A DNA stretch of 64,000 nucleotides, taken from Vibrio sp. NTOU-M3. GTDB lineage: Bacteria > Pseudomonadota > Gammaproteobacteria > Enterobacterales > Vibrionaceae. Below are positions 38,701 to 45,692 of the stretch, one piece after another (the stretch's first letter is position 1; each line of letters opens with the position of its first letter). Location: assembly GCF_040869035.1 (NCBI RefSeq), contig NZ_CP162101.1, positions 310,001-374,000 of the forward strand, given 5' to 3'. The position numbers and the translations under genes were made by a program. Under the pieces are notes generated by a model that was not told the DNA's origin, made no database searches, and saw nothing but the letters and a program-made list of their open reading frames with translations.

Positions 38701-39881
38701 GTGATGGCTTGGTTATCACTTAAAAGATCATCAAATTGTGCTAATGCATCTTCGGTGAAAACGACAGACTGGATTTGATCGCTTCCTTCTTCAAACAACG
38801 TGCCGTTCAGGCTTGCTGATTCAGATTCAACCGTTGTGACATCGGTGGCTTGGGCCAGTGGGTTGGAGCCATCAGAAATACCAACACTAATATCAATTGG
38901 GGATAGGATCTCATTACCCGCATTATCAGCACCAGTCACATCCAAATTCACAATGATTTGGTCGCCTGCAATAGAAACCTGCCCTCCACCAACAGATGGA
39001 TTGTGATCAATGGGCTGGCTAATGGTCGCAGTAACGGAAAGAGACACATCAACACCAGAGCTCACCGCATCAATATCAATACGGACAACTTCATTGCCGC
39101 CTTGTTCACCGATAATGGCATTTTCAGCGGCATCATAACGAAAAGTAACCGGCTCTCCGGCAGAAGTAATATCTGAATTTAACTCAGCCAACAACGCAGC
39201 AAGAGAATTGGCTTCCGGAACAAAAGAGGTAGGATCGAGAGGTAAATCACCTGAGTTAACCAACACTGAAACGGTGGTAGATTGAGGGTAAGAACCTTGA
39301 GATAAAGTACCTTCCTGAAGACTAGCGGCAAGGCCTTCACCACCCGCGGCCAAAATCAGTGGGTCAAATTGCTCTTGCTCTTCTTGGGTTGTCGAATCGA
39401 AACCTGCGGTTTCAAAGAATGTACTGGCTATCGTCTCAGCAAAATTATAATTAATCGTCACAAAACCAGCATTTGCTGAACCAGAAGCACCTGCACCTGC
39501 CGCAGGCGCTTCAAGGAGCTGTGTTGGGTCGGCCCCTGCTAAAATTGCATCTTGGATTGCAGCAAAGTCATCTTCAGTAATTCCACTGTCATTCAGCAAG
39601 TCAGTATTTACTGAGACTTCTCCGTTTATCGGGGTAACGGCAATAAGATCGCCATCAGCTAAAGGCTCATACAAGCAAGCTAAACAATTTTCATCGACAA
39701 GAAACTGATTACCATCGGCAACAAGAACGACAGAAGAGCGATTCACGGTAATGAGAATTTCGTTTCTCTCGAGTATCTCTCCGACATTAACAATTCGGGC
39801 ATTGCCGTTATGTTCAACTGCAATGACTTCCCCAGTAACCTTTTGTACGACGGCCTGTTGACCAATCACCTCTACAGCCAT
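29772..39881 (-). CDS. Giant LapA-type RTX adhesin with retention module
   Basis: 3369 residues. Residues 1-120 are a retention module (AVEVIGQQAVVQKVTGEV; CLAC at 66-69) that would plug the outer-membrane pore. Then comes PAAG at 126-129, the di-alanine site expected for LapG-type cleavage. From about 200 to 1300 run T1SS-143-type repeats of roughly 140 residues (TDGxxPTI, DxDGD and LDHxG signatures recur). Further Ig/cadherin-like modules reach about 3200. Six RTX turns follow (GGDGADHLIGGEGNDTLLGG, about 3216-3255), then a type I secretion C-terminus. It should be a c-di-GMP-controlled cell-surface biofilm adhesin. Its exporter (LapBCE type) and LapD/LapG are not in the window. GGGGGGA precedes the ATG. 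Confidence 0.93.
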   Translation of the reverse strand: MAVEVIGQQAVVQKVTGEVIAVEHNGNARIVNVGEILERNEILITVNRSSVVLVADGNQFLVDENCLACLYEPLADGDLIAVTPINGEVSVNTDLLNDSGITEDDFAAIQDAILAGADPTQLLEAPAAGAGASGSANAGFVTINYNFAETIASTFFETAGFDSTTQEEQEQFDPLILAAGGEGLAASLQEGTLSQGSYPQSTTVSVLVNSGDLPLDPTSFVPEANSLAALLAELNSDITSAGEPVTFRYDAAENAIIGEQGGNEVVRIDIDAVSSGVDVSLSVTATISQPIDHNPSVGGGQVSIAGDQIIVNLDVTGADNAGNEILSPIDISVGISDGSNPLAQATDVTTVESESASLNGTLFEEGSDQIQSVVFTEDALAQFDDLLSDNQAITATLSDDKTTITVTINGTQETVLTVSVDANGQFSFQQNLPLEQVGNGDDIELSLPVIATDFDQDTTDNTLNVTITDGQNPTINATEGLDLSESGVAGGSEEGVAAVTDTGTIDFTAGSDAVDHFELEPSEFNQDGALTSQGQAVMLELASNENGVRTYNGYIIIDGQQINVFEVKVDSPALGQYEITLLEQLDHLGADDSELSFNLPIYAVDADGDRSSIVAGGSEQASQIVVTVTDDEPSLVDQSFDLTEPVVAGSEVASYSLFDQPGADGAFITSFTYGTDSYTLRDDLPADQEQAFSFAEGTLYVTRDGNVRFEVARDIDHSADETIQKQLQFTATDVDGDTTTSDLTLNISDGALPEITSVENVDLAESALSHGSAPGDATQTAEITFTEGSDDFSHFRIDVNAFNTATTLTSDGQNVTLVEVSQGVYQATITDASGTVIPVFRIEFDANSPGKYTFTLQKELDHSGSGNDDIQFTLPIYAVDTDGDDSAQANIQVTIKDDIPTIEDITAGSVTTINESHIATGSDAKPSNVINGEFVTEQGADEVVSYQLANKDAVIENMTSSGEPLTMTESVTAGSTTYQAMADGKVVFELILNSDGSYSFELKQPLDHDVNLDDLLLNFKVTATDGDGDVSAQFELPITVTDDKPSIDGFTGENRVDEDDLASGSDTVSADDSVINGHFDVTEGADEIASYELVNSDAILNGLSVDGSALEWAAVETSGTQTTYTAVIEGTNTPAFKIIFDASDNSYRFELLQSLDHADGAGENELTINITVVAKDYDGDSSDSFTLPVTVVDDVPTLTAQTIETVEGSRNPVSVDMFATDTDKGADGASLTQLEGVSANGVNIMFGDSPADINATFDIPSGESSIKVYEVNGTEIRELGELTVNSDGQIEFVSKDTLQHQGDDISFTINVTATDGDKDTSTQPVEIVITDEQATMIPLKVVTFEDSGRNDSIAFAPGVTVDMENAEDNLASLPDDLAQVALSVNLHDADNNESIGGLTIHAGDHHGTFFYEKDGLLYELTSDASGNIHLPAELIQQSATVNANGDTIATIDNLYFVPDRHFSTSQNGFDVNYTMDINNNGSLDHSLDGNFKVEVERVADIATWDDNNSTYHYSLDEDDASATLHLTAQTQDDSQPEAITYQLTVTEGTGNFVLIGADGQPIAESSPGVYLISAADINSIKVDPNDNFSGQIRFDAVAITEERNNAVSGKETAESEVQEVIIDVSPVADEGSFSVNRVDIFEDNASHQNAIDPTQEHDPLLVSEVVTMTPSPDQDSSESMYVRISDFSVDGVELVWLDTSMPSQITQVTLPDGSVYYEIPEQYLDSVEILPPLHSNQDFTFNVEGIIKDQATLSDGTTVVDETSLGSKEVNVAIKGVADTPEIVIKDGNTDWSEFTEGDTSGIKTTIDENGTAELNFSVVSGEYSDKPLDQSESLTVLLSNIPEGVVLEDSDGTTIDLTFVGYDSNGQPIYEADISALHFDTGIVVRPVDSATANIEITATIVVTEDDGHSITVEKPIVIEVAPVIDTQDNYLSHSRGNEDSKITINWQPEGTKVDADEFYADLQISGVPSGASVFINGEATALTEGTTVTIDGVKITFENGELSFEPDGISEQEFSDLISQNGFIQIQPEADSSADFTLTTTATVKEIDAEYEDASNPGQGIAEKVVNGQIDVTVVPVVEPEDADNKLEVTDAAGAAESVIHAGDDGSIEFTINDANGDANIIHYLETDSSSDELVTELVVQFNNTDPAVLEQLVIVGAVYEGNGRWVITDEENFSIKAPNGLNLFDQNQPGQENTIDITIFAKVTDAGEDSPEAANSAERETDVTLSFPKVVNPHDPDKAADVDIKDTAVITGTEDNSVNLGEQLADEIVISGHDGKEDIVTIVIDGTVTINGQSYPISISANDIDFTNGKYVFQGGIDADGNLTGFDGLNLNLPEDFSGDFELPITIITTDVSSGDEKTTTENVTIQVSPVADTPDSTQPNDSALTPEFDVAVSGSLDENMDPIDIDGTAGADTVGYEDSYIQLAFTSTLMDNFNGVDGGDEVLSEVTLTLADASVGQFYDADGNALGTSITFSAADIAAGKLDQVLFKPAHNYPTGNDDNTVTINVSGTVTDTATFDQTGAASESDSGQFNTNVSFEVVPVVDDIEVSGAGGDGVIDIVGTEDEPISLATTDPVTVSLTDTDGSEQFISLKLTDVPDGFLVQAVSGSGYTVKNNGNGEWSIKLPAGAGNELDLSNIQIVPPKDFSGHVDINMEVFTQENLLGVPVKHDVDLPSISIDVQPKGDVVDVDPVDTVEGIEGEDIQIDINAQIVDNKDSLPASSDYQENEPETLRVEISGVPDGATISIPGVTPIEVADGKWVFEISAQQLDNVVFNSGDNNHENWDGKLQFNVQSKDTGVDGTTVDYGPSQNFEVSVDVSEVNDAPETKPVTLPNIEEDQADPMVITSADLLANASDIESHNLTVSNLVLSDPAMGTLVQIDANTWHFVPAENYYGDVSFSYDITDDGTTDGVADPQTVEGNASFTVEATNDAPEIEEGAGQKISGVSVSDVDYTGPHAGESMSVTLSVDYGVLSVVAPAGSSVVISSGINGEVILEGSISDINALLSASDPSVGVFVDTSGIPMEQVQFTVKADDQGVYYENASGMVLEDEQTFTIDVKPVAQQPSLSVDPDFNYVKHIYAQQSVSNQGIALVGLIAVLADINEVLALELTNVPDGATLMSSAGSVIQDGNVWKVSEDAIESLVIRGAPEGAHQITVTAVSTESDDSTASSDPVVVNLEVTADSGDVIQPTLTEDALIAAGNEGATLQSGSGNDRIEGGDGADHLIGGEGNDTLLGGAGVDVLEGGLGSDILTGGTGADVFVWRDIDNGAQDTITDFNLTEGDQIDLREVLPELQSPTVDMDALFAHLDAKVVDSNNIELTVHADSTGGESQTIVVENLGQQIDFSGMDSAQIVNTLLEQNVIMHDT

Positions 39882-40282
39882 ATATCCCCCCGACTTTCGA
39901 CAAACCTAGCTGTTCACTTTTTGCCCTGCGTGCCTATTTAATGTTATGGCACACTTTATAGTATTTGACTTACAAAAGTATCAAAGGATATCGTCTCATG
40001 GATAATAATTAGCAGATATTCTTACCAATAAGAGAAAAAACCAGAATTTAAAACTTAAAAATGGACGACTTTATTGACATCATGAATAGCACTTGCCGAG
40101 AGGTAGCTGAAAACTATCGAATGATTGTCGGTAAAGTGTCTCGTTTGGCGTTTGTTTCATAAATAAGACAGATACAAAACTGCGATTTACAATAAGCGTG
40201 ATAGTATTCTAATAACAAAATGAAATTTATAACTTTTTTGCTAGACGGCTTATAGTGAATAAAAACGTTGGCTTAACTCTTT
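39882..40282. promoter_or_regulatory. Divergent promoter region of adhesin and phosphodiesterase
   Basis: This 401-bp spacer separates the giant adhesin from an EAL phosphodiesterase read in the other direction. It is AT-rich. A 33-codon frame at 40061-40162 has no ribosome site and is not called. No palindromic operator stands out. The arrangement suggests shared control of an adhesin and an enzyme that would lower c-di-GMP. Confidence 0.5.
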
Positions 40283-41866
40283 ATGCAGCACCAGAGATCT
40301 AATATAAAAAAAACAAACAGCTTTATTGCACAAGCTATAGACCACCTACCCAACTACCTCCCCGTAGTCATTATCTTTATGGTCGTTGTTTTGACTGCTG
40401 TTCTGCTCAATTTCTACCACGTACGAAACCATGCTATGGCCGATGGTAAAGCCTCTATTGCAATACTCGAAAACCATATCAATAAAATTTCAGATGAACT
40501 AAGAGCGCTAAAAACACAAGTTAGCGACAGTTGTACCACCAAGGACAAGCTAGCCCTTCGTTCATACGCGTTTCATTCTGAAATGCTAAAAGAAGTGGGG
40601 ATGTACAGAGACAATTACGTCATTTGTACTAGCAACGAAGGTAAAACAAAGATCAAACTGTACAGCTCGGTACTAGACCGAATCTACCACTCCCCGAGTA
40701 ATACAACGATTTCACTGACGGAATCTAAAAGCAAGCTGCAAACCTTTTTTGTGTACGCTTCTGAAAAAGAGAAAGAAGGCATTAATGCATTGATGCCACC
40801 AAAGCAGTTCATCCAACTGGTTGAGCCGTTATTAGCCGAGCAAAACTATGGCTATCGCATCCAGGTTTTGGATCAATCAATCATCAGCGACGCGGGTTCA
40901 ATGGAAGATGCCCATACGCTGTTTAGCTTTTCATCGCATCTTTACCCGCTATCGATCACCATTTATTTGAATGCCACCACCTTCCAACACCATTTTTTCG
41001 AACATATTTGGCAAGCTATTTTTATTGCTAGCGCCTTGTCGGTGGTGTATTTACTGATCCGCTACCAGACCCTTGCGAAAAGATCGATGGAATTTTCACT
41101 GCTAAGTGCCATTGAAAACGATCAAATTGAGCTGTACTTACAGCCGATTGTCGATAGCAACGATCATACGTTGAGCGGTTGTGAGGCGTTAGTTCGTTGG
41201 AATCATCCAAGCCAAGGGCAAATATCACCCGATATTTTCATCCCTTTAGCTGAGAAGTTAGGGGTTATTGATGTGATCACTAAAAACACGCTCGACTCTG
41301 TGGCTAACTTCCTTTATCGCAATAAAAAGCTACTAAAGAACCGTTATATCAGCGTTAACATCAGTCGAACGCTTATTATCGATCACAGCTTTATCCAATA
41401 CCTGCAAGATTTCGCTAAAAAGCACCCCAAATTGGTATCAAAGCTATTGCTAGAAATTACTGAAAACGTGGAATTTAGTGCGGATGAGCTTGAAGAAGCC
41501 GTCGCATCACTGAAAGAACTGCATGCCAGCGGTTATCAGATTGCGATTGATGATTTTGGTACGGGTTATTCAGGTTTGAACTTTATCCACCTACACCCAT
41601 TCAATGTGATGAAAATTGACAAGGTCTTCATTAAGAGCCTTCATGCAGAATCCTCCATCACCCCAGTTTTGGTCTCAATGATACAACTTGCGAAACAACT
41701 GGACATGAAGGTCATTGCCGAAGGGGTAGAAACAGAGCAGCAACTTTCACAATTGAACGAGCTTGGAGTTAGGTACATTCAAGGCTTCTATTATTCTCAA
41801 GCGATTAAGCCAGAAGAGGTGACGGCAATGAATTTTCGTAATTCACCAATGGTGAGTGAATTTTGA
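40283..41866 (+). CDS. CSS-motif EAL-domain c-di-GMP phosphodiesterase
   Basis: 527 residues. Membrane segments at about 25-45 and 243-262 flank a periplasmic CSS-type domain with Cys84 and Cys115 (ICTS), as in E. coli PdeC-like enzymes where disulfide state sets activity. The EAL domain has GCEALVRWNHP with EAL at 301-303, IDDFGTGYSGL with the metal Asp pair 423-424, IDKVFIK, and VIAEGVET: all catalytic parts are present. It should degrade c-di-GMP. Divergent from the giant adhesin. Its last 24 bases overlap the end of the convergent LytTR regulator gene. Confidence 0.93.
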   Translation: MQHQRSNIKKTNSFIAQAIDHLPNYLPVVIIFMVVVLTAVLLNFYHVRNHAMADGKASIAILENHINKISDELRALKTQVSDSCTTKDKLALRSYAFHSEMLKEVGMYRDNYVICTSNEGKTKIKLYSSVLDRIYHSPSNTTISLTESKSKLQTFFVYASEKEKEGINALMPPKQFIQLVEPLLAEQNYGYRIQVLDQSIISDAGSMEDAHTLFSFSSHLYPLSITIYLNATTFQHHFFEHIWQAIFIASALSVVYLLIRYQTLAKRSMEFSLLSAIENDQIELYLQPIVDSNDHTLSGCEALVRWNHPSQGQISPDIFIPLAEKLGVIDVITKNTLDSVANFLYRNKKLLKNRYISVNISRTLIIDHSFIQYLQDFAKKHPKLVSKLLLEITENVEFSADELEEAVASLKELHASGYQIAIDDFGTGYSGLNFIHLHPFNVMKIDKVFIKSLHAESSITPVLVSMIQLAKQLDMKVIAEGVETEQQLSQLNELGVRYIQGFYYSQAIKPEEVTAMNFRNSPMVSEF

Positions 41867-42628
41867 TTGCATTGCCCGGCTCACTGAAAGCTTATTACCT
41901 TGAATATAAGCATACATTTTACCTGTAAACTCTTTCTTTACTTTTTCAACCGCTGAAACATTAACCACCGTCGAGCGGTGAATCTGCCAGAAATGTTCTG
42001 GGTCGAGCTGGTGAAGCAACTCTTTAAGCGAAGCTCTGAGTAAAAACTCCTCTATTTTACCCATGTTTGATTTGTACAGAGTGACGTATTTGTCCTCTGC
42101 TTTGAAATACAGGACATCAGAAACGGAAACCAGATGGATGTCTTCGCCTTTCTGAACACGTATCCATTTCAAGTATTCAGTGGCCGATGTTGAGGATGAT
42201 AAAGATTGCAGCTTTTCAAGTAATACCGACACATCAGGATTTGCGTCAGAACTAGATGACGCCCTAGCCTTTATACGTTCCAAGCTTGTCATTAATCGCG
42301 CTTCAGAGACAGGTTTTAACAGATAATCTATCGCATTATTATCAAAGGCTTGGATCGCATATTCATCATAAGCTGTAATAAAAACCACCAGTGGCGCTGT
42401 GGCCATTTTCGACAGTTGCTTAGCCACTGACATTCCGTCGAGCTGCGGCATTCGAATATCGAGAAAGACGACCGTAGGATGATATTGCTGGACTAATTCA
42501 ATAGCTTCAGCGCCATTGGCAGCCAAACCTACGATCTCAAGTTCTGGCCACAACTCTGCCAACATCTTATCTAAATGGTGCCTCAATAAAGGTTCATCAT
42601 CTGCAATTACTGCGGTTATCTTACTCAT
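41843..42628 (-). CDS. LytTR-family response regulator
   Basis: 261 residues. A receiver domain (VIADDEPLLRHHL; phosphorylated Asp57 in FLDIRMP; conserved ITAYDEYAIQAF and KP) is followed by a LytTR DNA-binding domain at about 155-260 (IHLVSVSDVLYFKAEDKYVTLY; FWQIHRSTVVNVSAVEKV). Last gene of the seven-gene operon. Its ATG overlaps the kinase stop by eight bases, so they are coupled. It likely feeds back on its own operon. Confidence 0.95.
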   Translation of the reverse strand: MSKITAVIADDEPLLRHHLDKMLAELWPELEIVGLAANGAEAIELVQQYHPTVVFLDIRMPQLDGMSVAKQLSKMATAPLVVFITAYDEYAIQAFDNNAIDYLLKPVSEARLMTSLERIKARASSSSDANPDVSVLLEKLQSLSSSTSATEYLKWIRVQKGEDIHLVSVSDVLYFKAEDKYVTLYKSNMGKIEEFLLRASLKELLHQLDPEHFWQIHRSTVVNVSAVEKVKKEFTGKMYAYIQGNKLSVSRAMQSKFTHHW

Positions 42629-43688
42629 TTATCAATCCATTTGACTGTATTAATGTCTCTAGTGCTGTTCTGTTGATTGCGATATGACTCGTTGTCCCGC
42701 CTTCCCGGTTTTCACTCAAACCCAAGGAGGCATTCCCTGCGAACAGAGCGTGTAATCGTTGACGAATATTGTCTAAGCTGATGCCATTTCCCGTCGTTGA
42801 GTTGCCGTCAGATAGCCCAACCCCCGTATCCATGATTCGTATGTGAAATAATTCATCATCACAGGTAATGCTCACTTGCACTTTGCCACTGTCAGATTTT
42901 GGCTCGATTCCGTGCTGAATTGCATTTTCAACTAAAGGCTGCAGTAACATTGGAGGTAAAAGGGTTTCTCTCAATGACGATTCAACACTCACCTCATACT
43001 CTAACCTATTACCTAAGCGAATTTTATGAATCGCTAAATAGGCATCAACCAGAGACAGCTCATCTTCAACGGTAACTAATCGGCGACGGCTTTTTTTCAA
43101 GGTTGCTCGCAGCAGTTCGGTGAGTTTTTCGAGCATTTTGCTCGCAGAAGGTGGATTTTGTTCAATTAACACATTGATATTCGCCAAGGTGTTAAAAAGA
43201 AAGTGAGGTTCAATCTGGCTTTGTAATTGGTTCAGTTGGCTCAGCAACAAAGCCTTCTCTTGTTCCGACTGCTTACGCTTGGCAATTTCGAGCTCTTTTT
43301 CTGCCACAATTTTCTGCTCGTATGCATAAAAGTAAAAGAAGCAAGCAACGGTAAATATCAACCCAAGCGCCATCACTGGTTGCAGATCAGAGAAGTCACT
43401 AAATTTTTCATACTTCTTAAGCCAATAGTGGGCATTGGCGGTGCCAAAGATCATCGAGCTGGTCACCGATAGTAGATTAATAAAACGATAGGGTAAATCT
43501 GGCTTATAGACGCTTAGTAAGTGGGCAGTAAATACCGCAGAATAACCGTAACCAAAACTGATGGCTAAATGCTCACCCCATGCACTTGACCAAATCATCT
43601 TGGTAATGACTGCAATCACTAAACAAAACAGTGACGTAAAAACCAAACTTTTACCAAACCCACGCCAGTGACTCATGTGATTGTCCAT
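42621..43688 (-). CDS. LytS/YehU-type sensor histidine kinase
   Basis: 355 residues. Four hydrophobic segments lie in the first 125 residues, a coiled coil (AKRKQSEQEKALLLSQLNQLQSQ) follows, then the His_kinase domain with IEPHFLFNTLANINVL (phosphorylated His162). The ATPase has ENAIQHGIEP as N-box, MDTGVGL and GNGISLDNIRQRL. No large outside sensor exists, so the signal may be membrane-borne, as in kinases that watch ABC exporters. Its ATG overlaps the stop of the barrel gene (TGATG). Confidence 0.94.
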   Translation of the reverse strand: MDNHMSHWRGFGKSLVFTSLFCLVIAVITKMIWSSAWGEHLAISFGYGYSAVFTAHLLSVYKPDLPYRFINLLSVTSSMIFGTANAHYWLKKYEKFSDFSDLQPVMALGLIFTVACFFYFYAYEQKIVAEKELEIAKRKQSEQEKALLLSQLNQLQSQIEPHFLFNTLANINVLIEQNPPSASKMLEKLTELLRATLKKSRRRLVTVEDELSLVDAYLAIHKIRLGNRLEYEVSVESSLRETLLPPMLLQPLVENAIQHGIEPKSDSGKVQVSITCDDELFHIRIMDTGVGLSDGNSTTGNGISLDNIRQRLHALFAGNASLGLSENREGGTTSHIAINRTALETLIQSNGLINE

Positions 43689-44947
43689 CAGAACTTTCCT
43701 TTTAAGTTAAAAAGAATCATATACTTGTCTTGCAGATTTGCATACGCAGATGAATCACTGCCAGTAAAAAAGCGTGCGGCAAGCTCCATTTCCATCGAAG
43801 CATCTCCTGAATCGAATGCTTGATAATTTAACCACTGCGTAGCAATCACACCTCGATCATCTGGGGAATACATAATATCCAATGTCGGCGTTAAATCTGA
43901 AAGCCAACCTAGGTTCTGGCTCCAGTTCCAATGCTCCCATGCGGAACTATCTAACGTCCAATGCAGCATAATATTGTGCTGCACCAAATTAACCTGCTGG
44001 TAACCTAACGCATAGCTGCTTGCCAGTAATGCTTCATTTTGTCGCTTAAGCATAGAAGCATGATCAAAAGCGCGGTGCCAATCTTCTTTATCCCAAGCGC
44101 GACTGTCATACCAATATTCGGCAATCACATGATGACCAACCCCATTTGCCCAACTTAGCCCGATCAATGCTTGGTACCCATGTGCCTCTTCTTGCAATTC
44201 GACAGGCTGGAAAACGCTTCCTAACGAAAAGTACTGGTATTGACGTTGGTATAACGCAGAGCCATGAAGCTCAAGCTCACTGTTTAAAACCGTTACTAGA
44301 GAACCCGCAACCAGGCCATGTCTGACATCATCGTAATACACTAGGCCTTGCCACTCATGATTATCGACCAACATATATCGACGAATACCAATTCCTTGTT
44401 GCTCAGCCGCTTCAGACAATTCCGAACCTGCTTGGCTATTCCATGAGGAATCACTGTAAATGAGGCTCCATTCACCTGATTGTTCAAAGCTAGAAAGCAG
44501 AATCGCCCCCGCTCCCTCTTCCACTTGTATTCCAACAGGATTGCGCCGATAAGGTTTGAAGACATCCAATGGGCGGTAACCGTAACCTACCCCCCAATCG
44601 AGACGCATTTTCCCAACACTCATATCCAGCGATGTCGTTCCCAACTCAAAACTTGATTGCCAGAATAGCTCTTGGACCACAAATTCAGCGTCAAACTGAT
44701 GTTGAGATTCATTGCTATACAGCTCACTTCCCTTGATAGCAAAAAGACCAGTCCAGTTTTTCCATGTTATTTGTGCATCCAAAAGCGCATTGACACTTTG
44801 AGCGTTATTGCGTTCGCGGTTAACAAAGATCGTGCTTTCACGTTTTTCAACGTAGTCAGAACTTATCATCCAGTCCCACTCAACCTGAACGTTCGCATTC
44901 ACAGAGCTGGACACGATTAAAAGCAATGCAACACTGATGGCTTTCAT
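43688..44947 (-). CDS. Predicted outer-membrane beta-barrel protein
   Basis: 419 residues, signal peptide KAISVALLLIVSSSVNA. The mature chain is an alternating, aromatic-rich series of amphipathic strands (for example VQVEWDWMISS, SLDMSVGKMRLDWGVGYGY) and ends in the BAM-type terminus ILFNLKGKF with C-terminal Phe. I know no exact family. It sits two bases from the LolA-like gene, with the ABC exporter just upstream, which suggests an outer-membrane acceptor or channel for the exported molecule. Confidence 0.8.
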   Translation of the reverse strand: MKAISVALLLIVSSSVNANVQVEWDWMISSDYVEKRESTIFVNRERNNAQSVNALLDAQITWKNWTGLFAIKGSELYSNESQHQFDAEFVVQELFWQSSFELGTTSLDMSVGKMRLDWGVGYGYRPLDVFKPYRRNPVGIQVEEGAGAILLSSFEQSGEWSLIYSDSSWNSQAGSELSEAAEQQGIGIRRYMLVDNHEWQGLVYYDDVRHGLVAGSLVTVLNSELELHGSALYQRQYQYFSLGSVFQPVELQEEAHGYQALIGLSWANGVGHHVIAEYWYDSRAWDKEDWHRAFDHASMLKRQNEALLASSYALGYQQVNLVQHNIMLHWTLDSSAWEHWNWSQNLGWLSDLTPTLDIMYSPDDRGVIATQWLNYQAFDSGDASMEMELAARFFTGSDSSAYANLQDKYMILFNLKGKF

Positions 44948-44948
44948 A

Positions 44949-45692
44949 TCAGAGATCCACTTGAGAGTTACGTGTGAGAAACGCCGGGTTGTAGTACTTA
45001 TCTGCCAGCTGATACGGTGTCACGGCTTGATATTCAATCACCGTTTTCTTCGCAGGCTGGATCTGATCAAGCAAAATCATCGCATCGACCCGAATGCCTT
45101 CTTTTCCGTCTCCTTGCTGGAATAACGCCTGTTTTGCTAGCTTACCCGAACGTAAGTACAAATCTGCTTTTAGCGGAAAATCATTATCAGCAGTGAGCCA
45201 CAACGTGATTCGCTGATAACTCGCACCTTTTGTTTTCGCGCTCAATTCCAGTTTATTACTCTGTATGGCGCGACCATCCAAGGTAATCACCTCTTCACCC
45301 ACCAGAGCACCTTGGTAATCATCGCTCCAAGTTAGCGTAGAAACATCGCCAACCGACGCCTCACCCAGCAGTTTCTGCATCGGTGTGATTCGAATTGGAC
45401 GACGACTTTTTGGCATCAACAACCAATAGTTATCACCCAACATCAACATTTTTTGCCCAGCTTCAACTTGAGATTTGAACACCACCAGAGACTCGCGGTT
45501 TTCACGGGTATAGACATGGTATTGGCGTGTCTTATCCAGCTTGTCGTGTTCATATAACTTCACTAACGACACGACTTTGGCTGCATTTTCATTTAAACGA
45601 TACTGATCAGCTTGTTTTAGCATCTGTTCAACCGTGCTCGCCCAAGAAGACGAGCAAATAAAGAGTAAACTGGTTAATAGCAACTTAGACAT
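44949..45692 (-). CDS. Periplasmic LolA-like protein (outer-membrane lipoprotein-sorting type)
   Basis: 247 residues, signal peptide SKLLLTSLLFICSSSWA. The rest is an incomplete-barrel LolA-like fold: VYTRENRESLVVFKSQVEAGQKMLMLGDNYWLLMPKSRRPIRITPMQ is typical of PF17131-like proteins, and YQRITLWLTADNDFPLKADLYLRSGKL follows (blocks listed in order). These carry lipids or lipoproteins across the periplasm. It overlaps the permease gene by eight bases, placing it in the same export route. Confidence 0.85.
   Translation of the reverse strand: MSKLLLTSLLFICSSSWASTVEQMLKQADQYRLNENAAKVVSLVKLYEHDKLDKTRQYHVYTRENRESLVVFKSQVEAGQKMLMLGDNYWLLMPKSRRPIRITPMQKLLGEASVGDVSTLTWSDDYQGALVGEEVITLDGRAIQSNKLELSAKTKGASYQRITLWLTADNDFPLKADLYLRSGKLAKQALFQQGDGKEGIRVDAMILLDQIQPAKKTVIEYQAVTPYQLADKYYNPAFLTRNSQVDL

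Noticed and set aside
29923..39176. Many frames of 60-130 codons on the plus strand and other frames inside the giant adhesin
   Set aside because: They are by-products of the repetitive, biased coding sequence of the adhesin; none has a ribosome site or sensible protein sequence.
40061..40162. 33-codon frame between the adhesin and the EAL gene
   Set aside because: No ribosome-binding site and no recognisable composition; likely chance in a promoter region.
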